Assembly (NCBI RefSeq): GCF_003987015.1
Contig: NZ_PIPQ01000004.1
Location: 1 to 64,000 of the forward strand
Source of the DNA: Aliidiomarina taiwanensis
GTDB lineage: Bacteria > Pseudomonadota > Gammaproteobacteria > Enterobacterales > Alteromonadaceae
Reading direction: 5' to 3'
DNA: 64,000 bases
Within the stretch, counting starts at the first letter, position 1, and every line of letters starts with the position of its first letter. The notes below the pieces were generated by a model. That model was not told where the DNA came from and made no database searches. It saw only the letters and a list, made by a program, of their open reading frames with translations. The translations under genes were made by a program, and so were the position numbers. This document shows, one piece after another, positions 16,772 to 27,637 of the stretch.

Positions 16772-19226
16772 GCTTCCTGTTGAAGGCATTCTTGATGAGG
16801 TTGCAGGTGCGCTTGCAACCCATCATGTGGTGCTGGAAGCTGCTCCTGGAGCGGGCAAGTCTACGGCACTACCCCGCTGGCTGCTGCAACAGTATCACGG
16901 CTGGAACGGCCGCATAATCCTTATCCAACCTCGGCGAGTCGCTGCAGTGAATGTGGCCCATTACGTGGCCGCACAGCTGGGTGAAAAGCCAGGGCAGCGT
17001 GTTGGCTTCCATATCCGAAATCAGAAGTGCTTATCTGCAAGTACACAGCTTTTGGTCGTTACCGAAGGTATTTTTACTCGCATGTTACAGCGAGACCCTG
17101 AGCTACAGGGTGTGGGCTTGGTTATTTTCGACGAATTCCATGAACGAAACCTTCATTCAGACTTAGGCTTAGCTCTGTGTCTTGACGTACTCCCCCTTCG
17201 AGCTGACTTGCGGGTCATGGTGATGTCTGCAACCTTGCCGGGACAGATGATTCAGACCTGGTTAGAAGAACAGGGACATGCCACCCACTTCGTTGCGAGC
17301 GAAGGTCGCCAGTACCCGATAACAACCCATTACCGCCCTCCTAGTACGTTAGAAAACTGGCTACAAGACCTCCCTGCGGTTGTGCGAGAAGCCTTAACTA
17401 TGGCGCAGAAGGGCGTGTTGGTATTTGTGCCTGGGCAACGGGAAATACGCAGGCTACAAGAGGCCTTTCGTACTGCACCTGCTCAGGTACGGGTGATGGC
17501 CTTATATGGAGGCCTGACAATTGAAGAACAGCAAGCGGTGATGGCCCCTTTGGCGCGTGGCTTGAAGTTGGTGTTTGCTACTAATGTTGCTGAAACCAGC
17601 TTGACCATTCCTGATATAGACGTCGTTGTCGACTCGGGCCGCGAGCGACGAGCGCAATACAGTCCGAAATATGGCTTTACCCGCTTAAGCACTCGCATGA
17701 TTTCGCGGGCTTCAGCGGTGCAGCGAGCAGGGCGCGCAGGGCGAACAGGCCCTGGTCATTGTTTCCGGTTGTGGCAAGAAGGCGGCACGGACCGGCTGGA
17801 TGCATTTGGCACTCCGGCCATCGAACGTGAAGACCTAGCTAATCTGCTATTAGAATTAAAAGTGTGGGGCGCACCTGTGGAGCAATTGGCATGGTATACA
17901 CCCCCCTCACCCGCCTTACTGGCGGCTGCGGAACAGCAACTACACGACCTTCAAGCCATTGAGAAAGGCCAGGTGACAGCACGGGGTGCTGAATTAGTTA
18001 AAGCAAGTACCGAGTTAAGGTATGCTGCCATTTTGGCTTATAGCCGCAAACAAAGTGTTCGCGAACAAGTGCTTGCAGCTTGGCTGGTGGCGAACCTAGA
18101 AGAGCGGGAAGGGCGTTTCACCGGGCATTTGCAAACAGCCTTACACCAGCGATGGCAGCAGACCAACGGCTTACCGAGAACCCAACGGCGTTTTCAGCAT
18201 TGGCTGCGTTTTTTAGGTTGCCAACCTGTACCTGAATTGCCCTTTTCTGAGTTACCACGGATGCTGCTTGAGGGCTTTGCAGACCGTGTCGCAGAGCCTC
18301 AGCGCGGACGTTACCAATTAGCCACCGGGCTAGCCCTGGAAATGGGGGAAGAACGTCCCCCGAGTGGGGACTGGCTTATTGCGGTAGAGGTTTCTCTGCA
18401 ACAAGACCAAGCCGCAGCAAGGCTGTGGCTCTATGAGTCTTTCAACCCGGAAATACTTGCGGCCATGTCGCACCCGCTGAAGCTCAGTGCCACGCGAGCC
18501 CGCTGGCGCGGAGAGCAAGGGGGACTTGAGCGAGAGCATGTAGTCAGCTGGGGCAAGCTGATACTGCAAACCACACAGGCAAAGGGCGCCATTACAGCGG
18601 ATGAACGGGGCAAAGCATTAGCAGACTGGTTACGCCAACAGGGCTGGGGCAAAACAGCTTGGAGCCACGCGGAAGACCAGTTCTGTGCTCGTATGCAGCA
18701 ACTGATGCGGCTCAACCAAGCGTCGGCCGAGGGTTGGACCGCGCACGCGTTACTTGAACAGCTTGAACAATGGGCGTTGCCTTGGCTGATAACCATGGAG
18801 CGGCGAAACGATCTAAAGCAGTGGCGTCCCCTGGAGGCTTTACGCACCCTGATTACACAGCAGCAGCGGCAGCAGTTGGAGCGCTGGCTGCCCACTGAAT
18901 GGCAAGCACCTAGTGGGCGTCGTCATAGTATTAACTACACGGCAACGGATGCCCCCTTTATAGCGCTCAAGCTGCAAGAAGTCTTTGGAACGCCCAGCTC
19001 GCCAACCTTAGCCAACGGTCAGCTTACCCTAGCGTTTGAGTTGTTGTCACCAGCCGGTCGACTATTGCATCGTACGGCGGATTTGGCGTCTTTCTGGCAG
19101 AATGCGTGGCCAGAGGTGCGTAAGGAAATGCGTGGGCGTTATCCCAAACACCCATGGCCTGAACATCCGGTGGAGGCAGAGGCAACGCACCTGACCAAGC
19201 GTGCTTTAGCACGTAAAAAACCGTAA
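16713..19226 (+). CDS. hrpB: ATP-dependent helicase HrpB
   Basis: HrpB is a DEAH/RHA-type helicase of unknown cellular role. The protein of up to 837 residues has Walker A APGAGKST near 44-51, the DEFHERN box near 137, SAT (VMSATLP), TNVAETSLTIPDI, and the QRAGRAGRTGPG motif VI, followed by HA2 and the HrpB-specific C-terminus. No ATG is available near the 5' end. TTG at 16713 or GTG at 16737 must serve, both inside the pepB coding region; the GTG has a GGAG about 12 bases upstream. mrcB follows 54 bases later, as in E. coli. Confidence 0.93.
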   Translation: MQLEQRQQVSEPSPLCSTHKLPVEGILDEVAGALATHHVVLEAAPGAGKSTALPRWLLQQYHGWNGRIILIQPRRVAAVNVAHYVAAQLGEKPGQRVGFHIRNQKCLSASTQLLVVTEGIFTRMLQRDPELQGVGLVIFDEFHERNLHSDLGLALCLDVLPLRADLRVMVMSATLPGQMIQTWLEEQGHATHFVASEGRQYPITTHYRPPSTLENWLQDLPAVVREALTMAQKGVLVFVPGQREIRRLQEAFRTAPAQVRVMALYGGLTIEEQQAVMAPLARGLKLVFATNVAETSLTIPDIDVVVDSGRERRAQYSPKYGFTRLSTRMISRASAVQRAGRAGRTGPGHCFRLWQEGGTDRLDAFGTPAIEREDLANLLLELKVWGAPVEQLAWYTPPSPALLAAAEQQLHDLQAIEKGQVTARGAELVKASTELRYAAILAYSRKQSVREQVLAAWLVANLEEREGRFTGHLQTALHQRWQQTNGLPRTQRRFQHWLRFLGCQPVPELPFSELPRMLLEGFADRVAEPQRGRYQLATGLALEMGEERPPSGDWLIAVEVSLQQDQAAARLWLYESFNPEILAAMSHPLKLSATRARWRGEQGGLEREHVVSWGKLILQTTQAKGAITADERGKALADWLRQQGWGKTAWSHAEDQFCARMQQLMRLNQASAEGWTAHALLEQLEQWALPWLITMERRNDLKQWRPLEALRTLITQQQRQQLERWLPTEWQAPSGRRHSINYTATDAPFIALKLQEVFGTPSSPTLANGQLTLAFELLSPAGRLLHRTADLASFWQNAWPEVRKEMRGRYPKHPWPEHPVEAEATHLTKRALARKKP

Positions 19227-19280
19227 ACCTTATGCAAAGTGCATGTTTAATTCCACGAAAGCGAGTCAAAATACTGGGCT

Positions 19281-21587
19281 ATGAAAACACCTAAAAGCCG
19301 TCGTTGGCTACCCTCATTTCGTCTTATTTTTCGCCTCGGGCTTGTAGCGGCCGTGGTGCTTGTCTTCTATGCCATTTATTTAGATGGGCAGTTGACCCAT
19401 AGATTTAGTACGGCTCGTTACCAAGCTCCGGCATTACTTTATAGCCAAGCGCTAGAAATAAATGCTCAGCAGCCTATTACCCGCGAGCGTATTATTAAAG
19501 AACTACAGGCACTCGACTATCAAGTCAGCCGTTATGCACGCAATAGTGGCGAGTACCAAGCGCAGGGGCAGCAGCTCCTTTTGAACACACGTGCCTTTAG
19601 CTTTCCGACGCACTTTGCCCAGTCACAACGTGTCCGCTTGCTCTTCGATGAAGAAGGTTGGCTTGAACGGGTAGAGTCGTGGCCAGGGCAAGAGCCCCTC
19701 GACAGCTTGCAATTAGAGCCACAAATATTAGGGCGCTTTTCCACAGACAGTCATGAAGACAGGCTATTAGTTGGCCTTGAACGGGTGCCTGTGCTGATGC
19801 GGGAAACCCTGCTGCTGGTGGAGGACCGCGAATTTTATCACCACCATGGGGTGCGACCCACAGCGATAGCTCGTGCTGCAGTAGCAAACCTCATGGCAGG
19901 TCGAGCGGTACAAGGGGGCAGTACCATTACCCAGCAGTTGGTAAAAAACATGTACTTGTCCCATGACAAAACCTATGTCCGTAAAGCAAACGAAGCCATT
20001 ATGGCCCTTATACTGGACTACCGGTTTTCCAAAGACGAAATTCTAGAAGCGTACTTTAATGAAGTGTTTTTTGGTCAAGACCGAGGTAATGCCATTCATG
20101 GTGTTGCTCTAGCGAGCCAGTTTTACTTTGGTGAGTTTGTCGAAGACTTAAGCGTGGCTGAAATTGCTACTTTAATCGGCATGATCAAGGGCCCTTCCTA
20201 TTACGAGCCCCGGCGCAACCCTGAACGTGCTCAGCAGCGCCGAGACGTGGTGCTGCGCTTGATGTTCGAACACGACTTGATTTCGCAAACTCAGTACCTT
20301 GCGGCCGTTGAAAGTCCGGTTCGAACACGGGCAGAAAAGCGCCTAGCGCGCTTTAATCGGCCCGACTTTATAGACTTGGTTCAGCAGGAAGTGCGCTCCA
20401 TCTTGCCAGACCGTAGCTGGCAAGAAACAGGTTTGCGGGTGTTCACTACCTTTGACCCAGAACAACAACGGGCGCTAGAGCAAGCCGCTAGAAACTCCAA
20501 CTCGGTACAGCAACTCGCTGATAATGAACGTGCCATGGTGTTAACAGAGCATCGTTCAGGAGCTGTACGAGCATTAGTCGGTGGGGCACAGCCTGTGCTA
20601 GGCGGGTTTAACCGAGCGATTACAGCGCGGCGTCAGGTTGGCTCTTTAGCCAAGCCCTGGGTGTATGCAATAGCGCTTGAGCAAGCTGAACGCTATAGCC
20701 TAGCCAGCATGCTCGACGACAGCCCGGTCACCATACAAGACAAACATGGCGAGGACTGGACCCCGCGCAACTTCGATAATAAATTTCGAGGCTACACCAG
20801 CCTATACCAAAGCTTGGTGCACTCTTTAAACATTCCTGTGGTGCGTTTAGGCATGGAGTTAACCCCAGAATATATTCGTAGCCGTTTACTCCCGGCGGCC
20901 GGCGACGCCAGAATTCCACCCTGGCCCTCCATCTTGCTCGGTGCCATGGACTTCACCCCACTCGAAGTGGCACGCGTATACGGTGCGCTTGCTGCCGAGG
21001 GAATTGCACATAAGCCTTACGCGGTGAACGCTATCACAACGCATCGAGGTGACCTGCTGTATCAGCACATGGCAGAGCCAGTGCAACTATTTACGAAGGA
21101 AGCAGCATGGTTAACCAGTTTTGCCCTTGAGGGAGCCATTCGTACAGGTACGGGCCGTGGGCTGGCGCATTTAGGTCCAGGCTTAGCAGGAAAAACCGGT
21201 TCAACGAATGACTTACGCGATAGCTGGTTTGTTTCCTACGACGCTAATTATGTCTTAACGACGTGGTTAGGGCACGACGACAATAGCCCCGTTGGCTTGA
21301 CGGGGAGCCGCGGAGCACTGCCCCTTGCAGGAGCATACTGGCAAGTCGCAGGGGTGGCGCCGCGCAGCCCCTTCTTACCCCAACAAATGCACTGGGCGTA
21401 TATTGATCAAACACGAGGCGTGCGCGTGGGGGCTCAGTGTGAACATGCCATACGTTTACCTATATGGGGAGAAGCCCCAGAGGCGACCTACGACTGTCAG
21501 GGTGAACCACTCCCTGAACATCATGAGACTGAACAGCCGAAGGATGAAAAGAAGAAGTCCTGGTGGCAGCGTCTGTTCGGGGCATAA
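19281..21587 (+). CDS. mrcB: Penicillin-binding protein 1B
   Basis: PBP1b polymerises glycan strands and cross-links peptides at the inner membrane. The 768-residue protein has one membrane helix (about 18-34), a UB2H-like region (about 45-150), a GT51 domain with the catalytic glutamate in EDREFY (181-186) and QGGSTITQQLVKN (211-223), and a transpeptidase domain with SLAK (455-458), SLN (515-517) and KTGS (638-641). The tail is rich in charged residues. It follows hrpB on the same strand and ends at a strong terminator shared with convergent maeA. Confidence 0.96.
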   Translation: MKTPKSRRWLPSFRLIFRLGLVAAVVLVFYAIYLDGQLTHRFSTARYQAPALLYSQALEINAQQPITRERIIKELQALDYQVSRYARNSGEYQAQGQQLLLNTRAFSFPTHFAQSQRVRLLFDEEGWLERVESWPGQEPLDSLQLEPQILGRFSTDSHEDRLLVGLERVPVLMRETLLLVEDREFYHHHGVRPTAIARAAVANLMAGRAVQGGSTITQQLVKNMYLSHDKTYVRKANEAIMALILDYRFSKDEILEAYFNEVFFGQDRGNAIHGVALASQFYFGEFVEDLSVAEIATLIGMIKGPSYYEPRRNPERAQQRRDVVLRLMFEHDLISQTQYLAAVESPVRTRAEKRLARFNRPDFIDLVQQEVRSILPDRSWQETGLRVFTTFDPEQQRALEQAARNSNSVQQLADNERAMVLTEHRSGAVRALVGGAQPVLGGFNRAITARRQVGSLAKPWVYAIALEQAERYSLASMLDDSPVTIQDKHGEDWTPRNFDNKFRGYTSLYQSLVHSLNIPVVRLGMELTPEYIRSRLLPAAGDARIPPWPSILLGAMDFTPLEVARVYGALAAEGIAHKPYAVNAITTHRGDLLYQHMAEPVQLFTKEAAWLTSFALEGAIRTGTGRGLAHLGPGLAGKTGSTNDLRDSWFVSYDANYVLTTWLGHDDNSPVGLTGSRGALPLAGAYWQVAGVAPRSPFLPQQMHWAYIDQTRGVRVGAQCEHAIRLPIWGEAPEATYDCQGEPLPEHHETEQPKDEKKKSWWQRLFGA

Positions 21588-21588
21588 A

Positions 21589-21625
21589 AAAAGCCGGTGT
21601 AGGCTTACGCTGTACACCGGCTTTT
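21589..21625. terminator. Bidirectional terminator, mrcB / maeA
   Basis: A perfect 13-bp stem (AAAAGCCGGTGTA, 21589-21601, with TACACCGGCTTTT, 21613-21625) has an 11-base loop between two convergent genes. It has A-runs on the left and T-runs on the right, so it can act in both directions. Confidence 0.9.
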
Positions 21626-21645
21626 ATGGCACCTGGGCTCAGGTA

Positions 21646-23340
21646 TTAGAGACTGACCCGACGATACTCGCGGTATTCAGGCTGCCAGAACATATTTTCA
21701 ATACGCTGGCGTAGCATGCTGTCGTCAATGTTCAGGGCATGCCCTTGCTCTTGAGCAACCTTACCCACCGCAAAAGCAATTTCACGGGACAAGGCTTCGA
21801 TACCTGTTAATGGCGGCAGCAAGGTGCTGCCTGTGCCCAGCACCAGCGGCGACAATGAAGCCAATGTTTCGCTGGCGGCTATCATCATCTCCTCCGTAAC
21901 CCGCTTTGAACTAACCGCTAACACACCCAAACCAATGCCGGGGAAAATATAGCTATTATTGCACTGGGCAATGGGGTATTCGTCGCCCTTGTAGGTTACG
22001 GTACCAAAGGGGCTGCCCGAAGCCATGATCGCTTGGCCATCCGTCCATTCAAGGACGTCGCTTGGGTGGGCTTCTACTTGGCGTGAAGGGTTGCTTAATG
22101 GAAATATAACGGGGCGCTCACAGTATTGGTGCATGCTCCGAATGACCTGCTCAGTAAACAGCCCCGGCTGCCCCGAGACACCAATCAGGACTGTTGGCTT
22201 AGCACAATGCACCACGTCTAAAAGCGAGGGGAAGGTGCCGCTGTATTGCCAGTCTGATAGGTGCTCTTCAGGCTGGGCCAGTGCCGCCTGGAAGTCACGC
22301 AAATCAGGCGTTTGCGAAGTTAATAAGCCAAACCTGTCGACCATAAATATTTGCGACTGGGCCTGCTCACGGCTTATGCCTTCTTTGCACATATGGGCAA
22401 TAAGCTGCTCGGCGATACCACAGCCAGCGGAGCCGGACCCAACAAATACAATGCGCTGGTCTTTAATGGACTCGCCTTTCGCCTTACAAGCGGCGAGCAA
22501 GGTGCCTGCGGTGACTGCCGCAGTGCCTTGAATGTCGTCGTTAAAGCAGCACAACTGGTCTTTGTAGCGCTTGAGCAGTGGCATGGCATTTTGTTGGGCA
22601 AAGTCCTCAAATTGAATAAGGGCTTCAGGCCAGCGGCGTTTAATAGCTTGTAGTACCGTGTCCACAAAGTCGTCGTACTTTTCCCCTGTAATGCGCTTAT
22701 GGCGAGCTCCCATGTACATAGGGTCATTGAGTAACTTTTCGTTATTGGTGCCCACGTCTAGCATGACAGGCAGGGTGTATGCTGGGCTAATACCGCCACA
22801 GACGGTATACAAAGAGAGCTTGCCAATAGGTATACCCATGCCTCCAATACCTTGGTCACCTAAACCTAAAATGCGTTCGCCGTCGGTAATAACAATGACT
22901 TTCACATTACGCTTGGTGGCGTTGCGCAGCACATCGTCGATGTTGTCTTTGTCCTCGTAAGACAGGAACAAACCACGAGCACTGCGGTAAATGTCGGAGA
23001 ACTGTTCACAGGCGTCGCCAACGGTTGGGGTGTAAATAATGGGCATCATTTCTTCGATGTGCTCTTTCAGCAGGCGGAAGAACATGGTTTCGTTGTTGTC
23101 TTGAATAGCCCGTAAATAGATATGCTGGTTCAATGGCATATCAAAGGTTTTATATTGCATGTAGGCTCGGCTCACCTGCTCTTGAATGGTTTCATAGCGG
23201 GGTGGCAACAGGCCTGTTAAGTTAAACTCTTTACGTTCTTCGGGGCTGAACGCACTGCTCTTATTGAGCAGTGGCGTTTCCAGCAAAGAAGGTCCAGCGT
23301 AATGAATATAAAGAGGTTTCTTGTTGCTAGCGTCTGTCAT
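21646..23340 (-). CDS. maeA: NAD-dependent malic enzyme
   Basis: This enzyme oxidatively decarboxylates malate to pyruvate. The 564 residues show the malic enzyme signatures: [13 protein letters not shown] near 100, the catalytic region with [17 protein letters not shown] near 145, FEDFAQQNA with the metal-site acidic residues, and the dinucleotide fold [16 protein letters not shown]. The ATG at 23340 follows AGGAG with six-base spacing and begins the usual N-terminus; an upstream extension of 18 residues has no support. The maeA (SfcA) type of about 565 residues is usually NAD-specific. It follows hemL by eight bases. Confidence 0.95.
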   Translation of the reverse strand: MTDASNKKPLYIHYAGPSLLETPLLNKSSAFSPEERKEFNLTGLLPPRYETIQEQVSRAYMQYKTFDMPLNQHIYLRAIQDNNETMFFRLLKEHIEEMMPIIYTPTVGDACEQFSDIYRSARGLFLSYEDKDNIDDVLRNATKRNVKVIVITDGERILGLGDQGIGGMGIPIGKLSLYTVCGGISPAYTLPVMLDVGTNNEKLLNDPMYMGARHKRITGEKYDDFVDTVLQAIKRRWPEALIQFEDFAQQNAMPLLKRYKDQLCCFNDDIQGTAAVTAGTLLAACKAKGESIKDQRIVFVGSGSAGCGIAEQLIAHMCKEGISREQAQSQIFMVDRFGLLTSQTPDLRDFQAALAQPEEHLSDWQYSGTFPSLLDVVHCAKPTVLIGVSGQPGLFTEQVIRSMHQYCERPVIFPLSNPSRQVEAHPSDVLEWTDGQAIMASGSPFGTVTYKGDEYPIAQCNNSYIFPGIGLGVLAVSSKRVTEEMMIAASETLASLSPLVLGTGSTLLPPLTGIEALSREIAFAVGKVAQEQGHALNIDDSMLRQRIENMFWQPEYREYRRVSL

Positions 23341-23348
23341 TGATGCTC

Positions 23349-24644
23349 CTAAGAAAACTGCTTTGCTAAGCGTGCAAAGGCCACATCGGCACAACGAAGG
23401 GTTTCTTCGATATCGTCGTCTGAATGCGCGAAAGACATAAAGCCCGCTTCATAAGCACTAGGCGCAAGGTACACACCCTGTTCCAGCATGGCATGGTAGA
23501 AGGCTTTAAATTGCTCCATATTGCATTGGGTTGCTTGCTCAAAGCTGGTCACTTGCTCGGCGTCAGTAAAGAAGAACCCAAACATGCCACCGGCTTGGTT
23601 GGTGGTGAGTGGAATACCGTGCTTCGCTGCCGAGGCGCGGAAGCCGTCCATTAACTTGGTCACATTGTCTTCTAGTAGCTGGTATTGGCTTTCATCAGAA
23701 ATCGCATTCAAAGCCGCTAAACCTGCAGCCATAGCGACCGGGTTACCAGATAAGGTACCGGCTTGATACACAGGCCCTAGAGGTGCAATGTGATTCATAA
23801 TGTCAGCTTTACCACCAAAGGCCCCAACAGGCATACCACCACCAATCACTTTACCTAAACAGGTAAGGTCGGGCTGCACCTGATAAAACTGCTGTGCACC
23901 CCCCCGAGATACGCGGAAGCCGGTCATCACTTCGTCAAAAATAAGCACGCTGCCGTAGGTGTCACACAGCGCGCGCAATCCTTCAAGGAACCCTGGCTGA
24001 GGTGGAATGCAGTTCATGTTACCCGCCACAGGCTCCACAATAATACAGGCAATGTCGTCGCCTACTTCTTTAAAAACCTGTTCAACTTGATCAAGCTGGT
24101 TAAAGCCGACGGTCAGGGTATGCTGCGCTACATCAGCTGGCACGCCAGGTGAGCTTGGTACGCCTAGCGTCAGGGCACCTGAGCCTGCGTTCACCAATAA
24201 AGCGTCGGCGTGGCCGTGGTAACAGCCTTCAAATTTAAGAATTTTATTGCGGCCTGTGTAGCCACGAGCTAATCGAATAGCGCTCATGGTGGCTTCAGTG
24301 CCTGAGTTCACCATGCGTACCTTTTCAATAGAAGGTACGAGTGAAATGACTTTTTCTGCCATGCTGATTTCAATGGCTGTGGGGGTACCAAAGCTGAGCC
24401 CGCGTGATGCGGCATCAATAGCTGCATTGCGCACGTCTGGGTGATTGTGACCAAGAATCATTGGGCCCCAAGAGCCCACATAGTCAATGTATTTTTTGCC
24501 GTCGGCATCAAACATATATGCCCCTTCAGCCTGCTCAATAAAAACAGGCGTGCCCCCCACACCTTTGAACGCACGGACAGGGGAGTTGACCCCACCAGGA
24601 ATACTTAGTTGGGCTTGGGTATATAGTTCTTCAGAACGAGACAT
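23349..24644 (-). CDS. hemL: Glutamate-1-semialdehyde 2,1-aminomutase
   Basis: HemL converts glutamate-1-semialdehyde to 5-aminolevulinate, the first dedicated haem precursor. It is a 431-residue class III PLP enzyme with the expected N-terminus ([16 protein letters not shown]), the [10 protein letters not shown] segment, the PLP pocket ([13 protein letters not shown]) and the Schiff-base lysine in [17 protein letters not shown] (about K267). [14 protein letters not shown] follows. It lies between pyrB and maeA on the minus strand; hemJ, another haem gene, is two genes upstream. Confidence 0.97.
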   Translation of the reverse strand: MSRSEELYTQAQLSIPGGVNSPVRAFKGVGGTPVFIEQAEGAYMFDADGKKYIDYVGSWGPMILGHNHPDVRNAAIDAASRGLSFGTPTAIEISMAEKVISLVPSIEKVRMVNSGTEATMSAIRLARGYTGRNKILKFEGCYHGHADALLVNAGSGALTLGVPSSPGVPADVAQHTLTVGFNQLDQVEQVFKEVGDDIACIIVEPVAGNMNCIPPQPGFLEGLRALCDTYGSVLIFDEVMTGFRVSRGGAQQFYQVQPDLTCLGKVIGGGMPVGAFGGKADIMNHIAPLGPVYQAGTLSGNPVAMAAGLAALNAISDESQYQLLEDNVTKLMDGFRASAAKHGIPLTTNQAGGMFGFFFTDAEQVTSFEQATQCNMEQFKAFYHAMLEQGVYLAPSAYEAGFMSFAHSDDDIEETLRCADVAFARLAKQFS

Positions 24645-24655
24645 AGTGGATCCTT

Positions 24656-25669
24656 TTAATAACGTGACTTTTGGCTATGCCAAACAACGTCGGTGTCGTA
24701 TTTGCTGACGATATTCTCAACACCAAGAGTAAGGGCAAATAAAGCCATTCGAATAAGTACGCCATTATCCGCTTGGCGGAAAATGGCTAAGTTAGGGTTT
24801 TGGTTTAAGTCGTTGTCAAGCTCATTGGCTTCTGCCCGTGAATCGCGAGGAAGCGGGTGCATAATCACAGTGTTCGGCTTGTAATGCCGGGTATAAATTT
24901 CGCTGTTAAGACGGAACTTCCCGCGGTACAAAGCTGCCTCTTCTAAACTTGCGAAACGTTCTTGTTGAATTCGGGTTTGGTACACAATGTCGGCGTCTAG
25001 TTCACCAACAAGCGCGTCGGTAATGTGAAACGCATGGCCTGCATTGGTCAGGGCGTCAAGCACCTCGTCGGGCATAGCTAATTCCCGAGGCGAAATAAGA
25101 GTGAAACGAATGTTTTTGTACAAACAAAGCAACTTTGACAGCGAGTGCACAGTACGCCCGTGCTTTAAGTCGCCGATCATGCAAATATGCATGCCGTCTA
25201 CTTGCCGCCCGTGGTGCGCCAACTCTTTGGCTATTGTATACAAGTCGAGCAGTGCTTGGGTTGGGTGCTCGTTAGCACCGTCACCGCCATTAATGACGGG
25301 AACTCGACTTCCTTCAGCAAACTCACTTACGGAGCCTGCCTTTGGGTGGCGCATTGCAATAATATCGCTATAGCTTGAGAGTACGCGGGCCGTATCGAAG
25401 AGCGACTCGCCCTTCGCAATAGCAGAACTTTCCATGCCCGTGGTTTCACGTACCTCACCACCGAGTAGGTTGAAGGCGGTACCAAAACTCACACGGGTTC
25501 GGGTGGAGGACTCAAAAAACAAGTTACCTAAAATAGCACCGTTCAAAACCGTCGTGCGTTTCTTCCGGTGTGCATAGGGTTCCATTAAGTCTGCAGTTGC
25601 GAATACTTGCTGAATAGAGTCGGGGGTGAACTGCCCGACTGAAAGAATATTAGCCCCTTTAAATTGCAT
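24656..25669 (-). CDS. pyrB: Aspartate carbamoyltransferase, catalytic chain
   Basis: This enzyme joins carbamoyl phosphate to aspartate, the first dedicated step in pyrimidine synthesis. The 337-residue protein has the carbamoyl-phosphate motif [12 protein letters not shown] near 52-63, [19 protein letters not shown] near 126-144, and MHPLPRDSR near 274. It is about 25 residues longer than E. coli PyrB, and no pyrI regulatory gene follows; hemL comes next after 11 bases. It is therefore probably of the class that does not depend on a neighbouring pyrI, but a distant pyrI cannot be excluded. Confidence 0.94.
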   Translation of the reverse strand: MQFKGANILSVGQFTPDSIQQVFATADLMEPYAHRKKRTTVLNGAILGNLFFESSTRTRVSFGTAFNLLGGEVRETTGMESSAIAKGESLFDTARVLSSYSDIIAMRHPKAGSVSEFAEGSRVPVINGGDGANEHPTQALLDLYTIAKELAHHGRQVDGMHICMIGDLKHGRTVHSLSKLLCLYKNIRFTLISPRELAMPDEVLDALTNAGHAFHITDALVGELDADIVYQTRIQQERFASLEEAALYRGKFRLNSEIYTRHYKPNTVIMHPLPRDSRAEANELDNDLNQNPNLAIFRQADNGVLIRMALFALTLGVENIVSKYDTDVVWHSQKSRY

Positions 25670-25708
25670 AACCCTCTTTACCTTTCCCCAGACATATAAT
25701 TGCCGTCA

Positions 25709-25717
25709 ATTGTAGCA
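25709..25717 (-). promoter_or_regulatory. Possible extended -10 promoter of pyrB
   Basis: On the minus strand TG-C-TACAAT (25717-25709) fits an extended -10 element, 39 bases before the pyrB ATG. There is no clear -35 box. No leader peptide with a following terminator is visible, so attenuation by UTP sensing as in E. coli pyrBI is not evident. Confidence 0.4.
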
Positions 25718-25742
25718 GAAAGGGCCCTTAAGAGGGAAAGAA

Positions 25743-26192
25743 TTAGGCGCCAAGGCTCGGCTTGAGCACGGCTAAGAAAATAATAGCAAAGAGGGCAAGC
25801 ACCGGCACTTCATTGAAAATACGGAACCAACGGCCCGAGCGGAAATGGGGTGTCTGTTGAAAGCGCTTCAACAGACGGAAGCAATAAACATGGTAAACTG
25901 CTAAGGCTAAAACCAAAAGAAGCTTGATATGCATCCAGTGAGACACTTTGAACCACTCAATGCCATAAATCCAAAGCATACCAAAGCCAAATACAAAGGT
26001 AAGAACTGCGAAGGGAGTCACAAAAAACAACAAGCGCCGCTCCATGGTAAGAAGCTGTGTGTGCACGAGAGGCTCATTGCTTTCTGCATGATAGACAAAC
26101 AAGCGAGGGAGGTAGAAAATACCTGCGAACCACGCCACCATGAACGCGAGATGCAAAGCTTTGAACCATTGCACAAGTTGATAGTCTGCCAT
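25743..26192 (-). CDS. hemJ: Protoporphyrinogen oxidase HemJ
   Basis: HemJ oxidises protoporphyrinogen IX to protoporphyrin IX in the membrane. The 149 residues have four hydrophobic helices and the family features: WFKALHLAFMVAWFAGIFYLPRLF near the N-terminus, with the conserved histidine and LPRL, MERRLLFFVTPF, and HMHIKLLLV-type helix 3 (WMHIKLLL). The length fits HemJ (UPF0093). Its position two genes from hemL supports a haem role. A CopD-family protein is the only likely alternative. Confidence 0.88.
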   Translation of the reverse strand: MADYQLVQWFKALHLAFMVAWFAGIFYLPRLFVYHAESNEPLVHTQLLTMERRLLFFVTPFAVLTFVFGFGMLWIYGIEWFKVSHWMHIKLLLVLALAVYHVYCFRLLKRFQQTPHFRSGRWFRIFNEVPVLALFAIIFLAVLKPSLGA

Positions 26193-26278
26193 AATACTCC
26201 CTTATATTTAGAGTTATGGAATTTAGCACGCTCGGCACATGAGTGCCAGAACCAGCCAAACCAAAGAGGAACCTGCAA

Positions 26279-27001
26279 GTGTTTAATATTGGGAACGTCA
26301 TCACGCGGAAAACACTGCTAATAGTTATCGCAAGCCTGTTAGCAGCAGTCGCGCTTGGCTACTATGCGGCGACAGCCCATATAAAGTGGCAGCTTGCCAG
26401 GGGCGACTGGTTGGCACAGCAAAACAGCAGCTTGTATGAACGTATAGCGCAATTAGAATACCAAATTAATATTTTGCAAGTTGAAATAGACGTTGAACGG
26501 GGAGCCAGCGCAGTTTTACAGCAAGACGTAGAAGCCCTCATTGCTGAAAAGTCTGAGTTAACTCGTGAGCTGACCTTTTATCAACGCGTGGTGTCGCCGG
26601 AGCAAAGCACAAAAGGGGTTATTCAGGACTCATTTGTCGTGACCCCCAGCCGGGCAAATAATAGTTATTATTATCGTTTGATTCTTTTACAGTTAGACCG
26701 TCGCGTGCAGCAGCGCATCTCAGGTCGCTTTGATATAGAAATAGTCGGGCAGCTTGACCAGGAAAATGTTACGCTCAACCTGCTTGAGCTTGCCAATACG
26801 CCAGATACATCAGGGCGCTTTCAAATACATTATTATGCGCTTGCAGAAGGTACTTTTACACTGCCAGACGGGTTTACTCCTCAGTATGTGAAAGTAACGG
26901 CGAAGGCAGACAATGCCCGTGCCATAGAACAAACATACCAATGGCAGGTGTTGCTAGGCAGCCCTGCGGGTTCGGTGCAGGAGGCTCCTTCTGAAGAGTG
27001 A
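26279..27001 (+). CDS. DUF6776-like membrane-anchored coiled-coil protein
   Basis: This 240-residue protein has one N-terminal membrane helix (about 12-32), a coiled coil (about 40-95, rich in Q, E and L) and a C-terminal beta-rich part. I think it belongs to the DUF6776 family of gammaproteobacteria, whose function is unknown; the assignment is from memory of the architecture. GTG at 26279 is preferred, eight bases after AGAGGA (26265-26270); a GTG at 26243 would add 12 residues and lacks a ribosome site. It diverges from hemJ and is 72 bases upstream of erpA. Confidence 0.7.
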   Translation: MFNIGNVITRKTLLIVIASLLAAVALGYYAATAHIKWQLARGDWLAQQNSSLYERIAQLEYQINILQVEIDVERGASAVLQQDVEALIAEKSELTRELTFYQRVVSPEQSTKGVIQDSFVVTPSRANNSYYYRLILLQLDRRVQQRISGRFDIEIVGQLDQENVTLNLLELANTPDTSGRFQIHYYALAEGTFTLPDGFTPQYVKVTAKADNARAIEQTYQWQVLLGSPAGSVQEAPSEE

Positions 27002-27073
27002 TTGCAACCCCAGTACGATTCAGGGAAAATAAGACTGAGAAAGTAACTTAATGAAATAGGTAGGACAAAGTTT

Positions 27074-27421
27074 ATGAGTGGTGTAGAACAGGCAATGCCT
27101 ATTGAGTTTAGTGAGTCAGCAGCAAAGCGTGTACACGATTTGCTTGCCGAAGAAGAAAACAAAAATCTAAAGCTTCGTGTATTCATTACAGGAGGTGGTT
27201 GCTCGGGCTTTCAATACGGCTTCACCTTTGATGAGAAGCAAAACGCCGATGACTTTAAAATAGAGCGAAATGGCGTAGCTCTTGTCGTCGACCCGATGAG
27301 CTTACAGTACCTTGTGGGGGGCGTGGTGGACTATGAAGAAGGCTTACAAGGCGCCCGTTTCTTTGTAAACAATCCCAATGCGAGTACAACATGTGGCTGT
27401 GGCGCATCCTTTTCTGTGTAG
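27074..27421 (+). CDS. erpA: Iron-sulfur cluster insertion protein ErpA
   Basis: ErpA is an A-type carrier that delivers Fe-S clusters to target proteins such as IspG/IspH. The 115-residue protein has the three conserved cysteines (C43 in GGCSGFQ; C107 and C109 in CGCG) and [18 protein letters not shown] in between. It begins [20 protein letters not shown], as is usual for ErpA rather than IscA. Ribosome site AGG at 27060-27063 is modest. It probably shares a transcript with the gene upstream. Confidence 0.94.
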   Translation: MSGVEQAMPIEFSESAAKRVHDLLAEEENKNLKLRVFITGGGCSGFQYGFTFDEKQNADDFKIERNGVALVVDPMSLQYLVGGVVDYEEGLQGARFFVNNPNASTTCGCGASFSV

Positions 27422-27637
27422 CAGGTTAACGTTTTGTATAACCTGCGCAAGCCTATATGGTACATGCGCTAAGTGAAAGTTGGCGTCTAAGAGTATACTT
27501 ATTAGCAACAAACTAGCTCAAGCAGGCAGGCGCCATTTAACAAATTGAAAACACGAAATCAATTGATTTACGAAATAAAACAGGGAGAATCGAACACGTT
27601 TTATTGCTCTGTCGAGTAGAGCTAGGAGTTTAAAACG

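Noticed and set aside
25670-25742. Pyrimidine attenuator before pyrB
   Set aside because: There is no leader peptide or terminator hairpin with a U-tract; only a short palindrome (AAGGGCCCTT) is present.
27421-27446. Inverted repeat GCAGGTTA / TAACCTGC after erpA
   Set aside because: Eight-base arms with a 10-base loop but no T-run afterwards; may be chance.
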